Source: Flavobacterium psychraerolatum
GTDB taxonomy: Bacteria; Bacteroidota; Bacteroidia; Flavobacteriales; Flavobacteriaceae
Direction of reading: 5' to 3'
NCBI RefSeq assembly: GCF_025960985.1
Contig: NZ_JAOQMX010000041.1
Span: 1-41,448, forward strand
Length of the DNA stretch: 41,448 nucleotides
Shown here: positions 36,246 to 41,448 of the stretch, in pieces
Layout of the letters: every line of letters starts with the position of its first letter
How positions within the stretch are numbered: position 1 is the stretch's first letter
Program-made: the position numbers and the translations under genes
The notes under the pieces: model-generated
What the model was told of the DNA's origin: nothing
The model's database searches: none
Seen by the model: the letters and a program-made list of their open reading frames with translations, nothing else

Positions 36246-36827
36246 TTACCTCATCATTAATCGTTCAAGTGTACCGCTGGGAAACCTATCTGCTAATTGA
36301 ATTCTATTTTCAAATTTTAAAAACCTCTTAGTAGGCTTCCCATTATAATGAGTTTTAAAGTATTTTTTATATCGTTCTTGGTAAACCGCATCAGGAACAA
36401 AGGCTTTATCAAAAATTGCGGTTAACTCTCTGTGCTTTTTGGATTCTGTTTGCTTTTGATATATCATATTGAACGCTGTACGGTGCAAAAACATTCCGCT
36501 ATCTAAATATAGCTTTCTACAAAGTTTGTGCGTTATAGGGCATTTAAAATAATACAAATATCCTTTACCTAAATTTGAAGGAACTTCAATAATTTTGACT
36601 TTGTAGTTTTTAGGTTCTCCATTGGCTGTATAATCTAATGTGATATATTTTTCAGAATCCTTGAATGTAATTTGTATGCCTATTTTTGAATGAACTTCAT
36701 CGTTTCTGCTCCAGCTAATAACTCCCGACCTACTACCTTTCGTGAAATAATTCCATTCTTTTAATTTGGTTGTGCTTATTGTCAAACAATCATCAACATT
36801 TTTATTAAAGTTTGCTGGTCTTGGCAT
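36246..36827 (-). CDS. Unknown accessory protein, possible degenerate zinc-finger
   Basis: 193 residues, basic, no signal peptide. The middle has 'FKCPITHKLCRKLYL' (95-109, Cys96 and Cys103) followed by 'GMFLHRTAFNMIYQKQTESKKHR' (111-133). This order (Cys pair, R-x-LYL, G-x-F-x-x-R, then Y-x-x-Q and basic residues) resembles a phage- and island-borne family that normally has two CxxC pairs; here the second pair is missing and the first is stretched. A DNA- or RNA-binding role would be a guess. It is the gene nearest the tRNA, in the position where element-edge genes often sit. No homologue is claimed by name. Confidence 0.7.
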   Translation of the reverse strand: MPRPANFNKNVDDCLTISTTKLKEWNYFTKGSRSGVISWSRNDEVHSKIGIQITFKDSEKYITLDYTANGEPKNYKVKIIEVPSNLGKGYLYYFKCPITHKLCRKLYLDSGMFLHRTAFNMIYQKQTESKKHRELTAIFDKAFVPDAVYQERYKKYFKTHYNGKPTKRFLKFENRIQLADRFPSGTLERLMMR

Positions 36828-36895
36828 AGTTTTGTCTTTTCTGTGAAACCTAAATTACTAGGGAATATTGCGGTATAAATATAATCTATTAATTA

Positions 36896-36916
36896 CTAAA
36901 AACTGATTGTTTTTAG
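36896..36916. promoter_or_regulatory. Perfect dyad upstream of the unknown 193-residue gene
   Basis: CTAAAAAC (36896-36903) and GTTTTTAG (36909-36916) form an 8-bp inverted repeat with a 5-base centre, about 70 bases before the ATG at 36827. A candidate operator; a TATATTTG on the plus strand at 36918-36925 lies beside it. Confidence 0.35.
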
Positions 36917-36965
36917 TTATATTTGTTTTGGTTTTATACAATGCCTGTGTAAACTATTTGAACAA

Positions 36966-36998
36966 AAAAAAGGCGCTCCGTCATGGTGCGCCTTTTAT
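36966..36998. terminator. Terminator of the secreted 159-residue protein gene
   Basis: AAAAGGCGC (36968-36976) pairs with GCGCCTTTT (36988-36996). On the minus strand a T-run follows the stem, placing it 15 bases after the stop at 37013. Confidence 0.8.
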
Positions 36999-37012
36999 GA
37001 TTAAAATATATT

Positions 37013-37492
37013 TTACCAATTATCTTTTTCTTTGTCGGTTTTGATAAATAAATTAAGATAATGATTATGAAGATTTTCAGTAATATTAAAACCCATTGGG
37101 GAAGCTCTTATTGTTCCGTTATTTTTAATCATTAGAGTTTCAAAGGAAATTAAATCTTCTGGCATTGAAGAAACACCTCCAAAGTTAATGGCTATTTGAG
37201 GTGGAATAATTTTTATATTGTAAATTGTTACTCTGTATTTATCTTGTTTTTTTTGAATTTTAAATTCTGCTATCTGTTCATGTAGCTTTTTATCATTGAA
37301 ATTAGTTCTTTTTATATTACCTGTTGAATCGGTTATAAAGTGTAATTTAAGATTTTGCTTAAGATTTACAATATCTAGTGTGTCTTCATAAACCCATTGC
37401 CAAATTATTGTATTTTTATCTATTTTAAAATTGGGATTTTGAGCATTGATTGCCCCGTTTATAAGTAGCAAAAGTAGTAGTCCTTTTTTCAT
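37013..37492 (-). CDS. Unknown secreted or periplasmic protein
   Basis: 159 residues from the chosen start MKKGLLLLLLINGAINAQNPN, a clear signal peptide (cleavage probably after INA). There is no lipobox cysteine, membrane segment or T9SS tail. The body is rich in beta-strand-like stretches ('NTIIWQWVYEDTLDIVNLKQNLKLHFITDSTGNIKR', 'DKYRVTIYNIKIIPPQIAINFGG'). The open frame begins 18 codons earlier, but those residues precede the signal sequence. It has its own terminator. I do not recognise the family. It is cargo of the accessory region, not an obvious mobility gene. Confidence 0.7.
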   Translation of the reverse strand: MKKGLLLLLLINGAINAQNPNFKIDKNTIIWQWVYEDTLDIVNLKQNLKLHFITDSTGNIKRTNFNDKKLHEQIAEFKIQKKQDKYRVTIYNIKIIPPQIAINFGGVSSMPEDLISFETLMIKNNGTIRASPMGFNITENLHNHYLNLFIKTDKEKDNW

Positions 37493-37574
37493 GTTTTTTA
37501 AATGTTTCTTCTCATGTAATAAACGATTTATATTATACTTAGTCAATACCCACTTTTAGTGATATTTAAAGCGT

Positions 37575-37606
37575 AAAAATAAAGCGCTCCACAATAGAAC
37601 GCCTTA
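37575..37606 (-). terminator. Terminator after the polymerase-like gene
   Basis: On the minus strand AAGGCGTTC (37605-37597) pairs with GAGCGCTTT (37589-37581), including two G-U pairs, followed by ATTTTT. It ends the three-gene minus-strand operon. Confidence 0.65.
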
Positions 37607-37611
37607 AAAAT

Positions 37612-40014
37612 TTAATCAAAATCAATCTCAGGAAGTTTATATTTTTCTTTTGGCTTTTCGCTCGAAATAGCGGTTGTACTAACCTTGTCTAATCCGTGAA
37701 ATTTTAAATATTCATTAAAGAACGTTTCCCCTCTATCGTTTGCTTTTTCTATGTCTATTTGATTAAAAATACTGTTTCTTAAATCAGTTTCAAAAATATT
37801 TTGTAAATCTGAAATTACAGGGATTTCTTTTGATATTATGGTTTTGTATCTTGAATCAAATTCAATTTCTCCAGCGCTACAATCCAAATATTCTGTGTTG
37901 TCAATTAACCGCAATAAATCAGTTTTTAATTCTGTGATTGTTTGTGCATCCTTTTTAATATTCAAGTCAGTATTTTGGCCAGCAACATCGCAAAGAATTA
38001 TAAATAAATGTTTTGCTTTCTCTCGGTTACAAACTAACTTATTCAAGGCAATTAACTCTTTTTCATATTTTGCAATTCCTTTCTTTATAAAAGCGTTTTG
38101 CTGTTGTTTTTTTAACGATATTGACTTTATAGTGAGGCTCTTTATAGGTGTTAAATAAAGAGGTTCACTCTTAACTGTTTTTCGTTTGGTTCTGCTTCTT
38201 CCTGTGCATAAAATATTAAATATTCTTACTATTGCATAGCTCAATAAATTGTTTTTTTTATGCCCTGTAAATACTGTATTATCAATGTATGAAAAATCAT
38301 TGTTGGTTAATCGCTCTAGCATCAAATCAAATAATTCTAAATAATTGCAATTAATTGTTACTAGCTTTTTTGCTTCATTCATAGCATTGAGAAAGTCAAT
38401 TTTCTTTTTAAAAGTCATGTTTTCAGTTATATCATAATCTCTACTTTTTGATATTATCAAAGAAGGATTTATGGCTTTAAATTTTGATTGTAAGGCACGG
38501 ACATTAAAAATATAATTTGAATGTTGTCTAATATGGCGTAGTATCAAAAATCTATGAACAGGGTTTAAGTAACTGCTATTATTGAGAGCTAGCAAAGTAT
38601 TAAACATAATAGTACACTTGCCTATAAATTGGTAGTAATCAATATTATATTCATTTAAATTAAAGCTTGCACTTATGTATTCAAACTTTGATTTGTAGAA
38701 CTTAAAACCGTTAGAAATTCCTTTTACTTCAGGTTTTGCAAAATCATGTTTGCTAATCAAATTTAAACCTCTAGGAATAGAATTGATGTAAGCAAAATTT
38801 AATCTTTTATTACTTACTTTAAAATATTCTTTTAGAATTGGGCGGTTTAGTTCTTTAATTCCAAAGTCACAATTTGGTGGAACTTGTAATATTTGAGGTC
38901 TGTTTTTATCATCTATAAATATAATCGCATCGTGAAGCCTTGCACCTTGTTTTAAATCATTCATTGTTGTAAAATTGTTAATTGCCAATGATTCGTATTC
39001 TGTCATAGCAAAAATAAATTTTCTGTTACTGTCATGTGTAAATGATATAAGTATTTTACATTGTTCAGGTGTATAACCGCAATCCATAAAGAAAGCGGTT
39101 GTTTCTTTTATGCTTTTGTATTTTCCACTATTACAAACGCTGTTAAATAAAATTTTAGCTTCTCCTCTTGTTATTTTTTTAGCCTTCATAAGATTGTTGT
39201 AAACGTGGTCTTTTAACGTTGCTCCAGCTTCTATGTCTAAGAAAGTAGGGAAGGCGCTTTTAATATCACATTCGATAATTTTAAATGGTGCTAACATTCT
39301 CAATTGTCGGGAAGTTTTAACTAAAGGATTGTAAATTCTATCATGTTTTGTTGATATAACAAAATGTTTTGTTGAAAGCTTTCGTTCACTACATATTAAA
39401 AATAATATTCCATAATACCATTGGTTTACTAGTGTGAATCCATTTATTGGAATCCGTTTGCTTTTTCTGCTGTCAATGTCACCATATTTTTTTTCTAAAT
39501 AATTTCGATCAAAATTATAGTTTTCAATTGGTAGCTTTTCGCCTGTGCTTATGTAGTGGTTCACGTAATCAATATGCTGGTGGTGTCCAAAATACGACGA
39601 ATTAAAGAACCATGCACTTTGTATAATTAACCAGCAATCTTTAAAATAAGGTGCGTCTTTCATTGAAACAAAAACTACATCTATTTCGTGAATTGCGGTG
39701 TATGGTGTAAAGTTATTTGCATCAAAAAAACCTTTGACCATTTCGAGCGTATAATATTCATCTTTTATTTTATCCGTGAATATCTCAGAATAAAAGTAAG
39801 CCATTGCCAAAAGTGTAATGTCTGAAAATGGAATACCAAAGTTGTCTTTATTATCGCCTTTCATATCATGTAAAGAGGTAATAAATTCAACTTCGATATT
39901 ATTCGAAATACGATTTTGTATATCGGTTTTTAAATTAGAATTATTGAAAAAATCTAACTTAATCCATTCAGCAATATAGGTTTTTGGCACGGCTGGTGTA
40001 GTTGCCGTGTCCAT
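37612..40014 (-). CDS. Large mobile-element protein with polymerase-palm-like motifs
   Basis: 800 residues, no signal peptide. The most telling part is 225-370: 'DRIYNPLVKTSRQLRML' (225-241), then 'IECDIKSAFPTFLD' (247-260, Asp250), 'RGEAKILFNSVCNSGKYKS' (283-301, Lys287) and 'TEYESLAINNF...GARLHDAIIFID' (338-368, His361-Asp362). This order of an Asp-x-x-Ser palm motif, a Lys-bearing helix and an 'HD' turn is what is expected of motifs A, B and C in family A-like template-dependent polymerases. I recall related Bacteroidota and phage proteins with 'GRxYxPLTxxxxxLR', 'DIKNSQP' and 'IHDSI'. The C-terminal 400 residues are helical and unassigned. It is the third gene of an operon with two small DNA-binding proteins, so a role in element replication is likely. 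Activity is unproven; a primase or nuclease role remains possible. Confidence 0.7.
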   Translation of the reverse strand: MDTATTPAVPKTYIAEWIKLDFFNNSNLKTDIQNRISNNIEVEFITSLHDMKGDNKDNFGIPFSDITLLAMAYFYSEIFTDKIKDEYYTLEMVKGFFDANNFTPYTAIHEIDVVFVSMKDAPYFKDCWLIIQSAWFFNSSYFGHHQHIDYVNHYISTGEKLPIENYNFDRNYLEKKYGDIDSRKSKRIPINGFTLVNQWYYGILFLICSERKLSTKHFVISTKHDRIYNPLVKTSRQLRMLAPFKIIECDIKSAFPTFLDIEAGATLKDHVYNNLMKAKKITRGEAKILFNSVCNSGKYKSIKETTAFFMDCGYTPEQCKILISFTHDSNRKFIFAMTEYESLAINNFTTMNDLKQGARLHDAIIFIDDKNRPQILQVPPNCDFGIKELNRPILKEYFKVSNKRLNFAYINSIPRGLNLISKHDFAKPEVKGISNGFKFYKSKFEYISASFNLNEYNIDYYQFIGKCTIMFNTLLALNNSSYLNPVHRFLILRHIRQHSNYIFNVRALQSKFKAINPSLIISKSRDYDITENMTFKKKIDFLNAMNEAKKLVTINCNYLELFDLMLERLTNNDFSYIDNTVFTGHKKNNLLSYAIVRIFNILCTGRSRTKRKTVKSEPLYLTPIKSLTIKSISLKKQQQNAFIKKGIAKYEKELIALNKLVCNREKAKHLFIILCDVAGQNTDLNIKKDAQTITELKTDLLRLIDNTEYLDCSAGEIEFDSRYKTIISKEIPVISDLQNIFETDLRNSIFNQIDIEKANDRGETFFNEYLKFHGLDKVSTTAISSEKPKEKYKLPEIDFD

Positions 40015-40017
40015 TTC

Positions 40018-40347
40018 CTATTCTCTTTTATTTACTTTGAATAAAAATGTATTTGTGGTCAATAAATGTGCAAGGTGTCCTGTGTACTTACAAATTTCCT
40101 TTTTATCTGACTGCTCCAGCAAACCTTCTTTCTCGAGTTGGCGTTTGTACCTACACATTGCCTCAATGTTTAAATCAAAGGCGGTGCAAATTGCTTTTTT
40201 TGTGACTGGTTGCACTTTTAGTGCTTTGTAGAAAATAACCGTTTCAGGAAGATTTTTAAAAACCAAATAATCACTAATGTAAAATTTCAAAACGCTGGTT
40301 CTTACATAATCGATGTACTGTTGTGCCTGTGTGTTTCTATTTTTCAT
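40018..40347 (-). CDS. Winged-helix-like mobile-element protein
   Basis: 109 residues. 'VTKKAICTAFDLNIEAMCRYKRQLEKEGLLEQ' (48-79) reads as a helix-turn-helix followed by a wing, and 'CKYTGHLAHLLTTN' (85-98) is a conserved tail I associate with a family found in Bacteroidota integrated elements next to replication genes. A role as DNA-binding partner or regulator of the polymerase-like protein is inferred from the 3-base gap to that gene. Exact function unknown. Confidence 0.7.
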   Translation of the reverse strand: MKNRNTQAQQYIDYVRTSVLKFYISDYLVFKNLPETVIFYKALKVQPVTKKAICTAFDLNIEAMCRYKRQLEKEGLLEQSDKKEICKYTGHLAHLLTTNTFLFKVNKRE

Positions 40348-40351
40348 AATG

Positions 40352-40618
40352 CTAATGATTAATAGGTTTCACGGCTTCCAATACTTCAGAACGCTTGTAA
40401 AATACTTTGTTTCCTATGCCGTAGCTTTTTAGCTTACCGCTTTTAGTGTGCTTCCAAAGTGAAGTTTTATTGAAAGACAGTAATTTGCAAACTTCATCCC
40501 TTGTAAGTAAGGGATTTTCGAGTTGCTGTTGTTCTAATGGTGTTTGGGTTTCAAACAATGGTTTTAGAGCTTCGGCTAGTTGCTCTATTGTGTAGCCTTG
40601 AATTAAAATTTGATTCAT
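40352..40618 (-). CDS. Excisionase-like helix-turn-helix protein
   Basis: 88 residues. The C-terminal half 'LLTRDEVCKLLSFNKTSLWKHTKSGKLKSYGIGNKVFYKRSEVLEAV' (37-83) is a typical HTH_17/MerR-like excisionase domain, with the helix-turn-helix and a short wing. Many Bacteroidota conjugative and mobilizable elements carry one or two such proteins in front of replication or mobilisation genes, where they act as excision factors or regulators. It is the first gene of the three-gene operon (4-base gap to the next). The AGGTATA array lies 66 bases upstream of its start, a natural binding site to test. Confidence 0.85.
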   Translation of the reverse strand: MNQILIQGYTIEQLAEALKPLFETQTPLEQQQLENPLLTRDEVCKLLSFNKTSLWKHTKSGKLKSYGIGNKVFYKRSEVLEAVKPINH

Positions 40619-40651
40619 TGTGCTTCTTTAAAAGTGAAACACAAGATTCAA

Positions 40652-40729
40652 AATTGATTAGGGTGGCAAAAAAGGGCTGTATCAGGTATATTTTAGGTAT
40701 ACTTTAGGTATAAGGTGCTAAAATCAATT
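40652..40729. promoter_or_regulatory. Iteron-like array: three AGGTATA repeats within a flanking dyad
   Basis: AGGTATA occurs at 40684-40690, 40695-40701 and 40706-40712, with an 11-bp period (AGGTATATTTT, AGGTATACTTT, AGGTATAAGGT). AATTGATT at 40652-40659 and AATCAATT at 40722-40729 form an inverted pair around the array. It occupies the gap between the 221-residue gene and the HTH gene. It could be an operator, an excisionase site or a replication origin with iterons. Confidence 0.6.
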
Positions 40730-41393
40730 ATCGACCGTCAAATTGTCGTTCGAGTGAATTCAAAATGCCTATTTCTGTATCTTCATATTGGAATTGTGCA
40801 ACCTGAAATTTTTTAATTTCAACATTGTAATTTGATATTAAAAAAACTTTAAAATCTTTTTGAAAAAATCGAAATACGTATTTCTTCTTGTCAATTTCGT
40901 TCTTCATAAACTTAAAAATATTGTTGTATTTAACTTTTCCTTCCTTTTCGTAATTCTCTACCAAGTACAAAAATAATTCATAACCTTTTTGGTTAAAGTG
41001 GTTTACATTAAAAGTCTGCTTTTTGTTCTCAGTCTCCTCATTTGCTTTGATATTTGTATCATTAGAATTTGTTATGTTTTGACTGTTTATTGTTTTGTAC
41101 TTATCAGTTAAAATAAAGTTTAGTTCTTCAATAATGTCTGTGTAAATAAATGTTGTTTCGAAATTTTCAAAATTAAATCGATTAAAAAAGTACTTTGTTT
41201 GGTAGCTTACAATTTCAAAATTATTTGGTTCAATTTCTCTAATTTCATAAAATGTAAAATAAAAATTGCAAAAATGAATTTCACCATCATTAAGTATAGG
41301 TTCAGGAATGGGGATATTAGTTAACGAATTATTTAATTCTTCTAAACTTTTTATTGGTTCTTCGCCTAAATTAGTGGAAATTAAAAAAACCAT
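40728..41393 (-). CDS. Unknown accessory protein, start uncertain
   Basis: 221 residues if ATG 41393 is used. The reading frame stays open without a stop to the right edge (base 41448), adding at least 18 codons that read like protein (PNKIPNPSNSIPQNY before the Met), so the true start may lie outside the window. The sequence is rich in Asn, Phe and Glu. The C-terminal half ('HFNQKGYELFLYLVENYEKEGKVKYNNIFKFMKNEI', then 'FRFFQKDFKVFLISNYNVEIKKF') is helical and recalls unnamed proteins from Bacteroidota integrated elements. A loose similarity to RteC-like proteins is possible but I would not name it so. Confidence 0.6.
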   Translation of the reverse strand: MVFLISTNLGEEPIKSLEELNNSLTNIPIPEPILNDGEIHFCNFYFTFYEIREIEPNNFEIVSYQTKYFFNRFNFENFETTFIYTDIIEELNFILTDKYKTINSQNITNSNDTNIKANEETENKKQTFNVNHFNQKGYELFLYLVENYEKEGKVKYNNIFKFMKNEIDKKKYVFRFFQKDFKVFLISNYNVEIKKFQVAQFQYEDTEIGILNSLERQFDGR

Positions 41394-41448
41394 GTAATTT
41401 TGGGGGATGGAATTAGATGGATTAGGAATTTTGTTAGGAGTTAAATCT

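Noticed and set aside
36918..36997. Possible small plus-strand RNA from TATATTTG (36918-36925) to the terminator at 36966-36998
   Set aside because: No -33 element and the terminator is fully explained by the minus-strand gene; kept only as a weak possibility.
37838..38158. Plus-strand open frame inside the polymerase-like gene (also 40007-40231)
   Set aside because: Antisense shadow of the minus-strand gene, with no promoter or recognisable domain.

Overview
The window looks like chromosome from a gliding Flavobacterium or close relative (Bacteroidota, Flavobacteriaceae). The signs are an AT-rich sequence, a type IX secretion (T9SS) cargo adhesin with a PorP/SprF partner, the gliding genes gldB and gldC, Bacteroidota-type promoter elements (TAnnTTTG) in front of many genes, few Shine-Dalgarno sites, and flavobacterial versions of DnaG, FtsL and FtsZ.

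Layout. (1) 1-9.5 kb is a surface cassette: the 3' part of a giant repeat adhesin (CshA-like repeats, nine DUF11 repeats, gliding-type C-terminal sorting domain), then a PorP/SprF-family outer-membrane protein and a PD40/OmpA-family envelope protein. (2) 9.7-19 kb is a mixed housekeeping block: rlmN, a polyprenyl diphosphate synthase, dnaG, a LuxR-type response regulator (convergent), nadE (divergent from gldB), gldB-gldC, a small lipoprotein, and an alpha/beta hydrolase followed by the GTPase gene engB on the minus strand. (3) 19.3-35.3 kb is a complete flavobacterial dcw cluster, all on the plus strand and tightly packed: mraZ-rsmH-ftsL-ftsI-murE-mraY-murD-ftsW-murG-murC-ftsQ-ftsA-ftsZ. It lacks murF and ddl. 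Three GTGGTAA boxes at 10-bp spacing sit at the promoter and are the likely MraZ autoregulatory site. A strong terminator follows ftsZ. (4) 35.3-36.1 kb holds a degenerate copy of what I take to be a dispersed Flavobacterium intergenic repeat, a yqeY-like gene and a tRNA-Arg(TCG).

(5) From just after the tRNA to the right edge (36.1-41.4 kb) the content changes to accessory genes, all on the minus strand: unknown proteins, an excisionase-like helix-turn-helix protein, a conserved mobile-element winged-helix-like protein and an 800-residue protein. The last has sequence resembling the palm motifs of a template-dependent polymerase. These three form a tight operon (gaps of 3-4 bases), and a short array of three AGGTATA repeats at 11-bp spacing lies upstream. 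I read this as one end of an integrated element at tRNA-Arg whose integrase and far boundary lie beyond the window. This is the least understood part and the best candidate for something new.

The cell-wall and division genes form one pathway: MurE, MurD and MurC make UDP-MurNAc-peptide, MraY and MurG make lipid I and II, FtsW and FtsI polymerise and cross-link at the septum, and FtsZ, FtsA, FtsQ and FtsL organise the divisome. The polyprenyl synthase may supply a long-chain isoprenoid. Start codons were moved from the longest open frame in several genes (nadE, polyprenyl synthase, hydrolase, engB, murC, two small secreted proteins) on the basis of promoter position, signal peptides or family N-termini.
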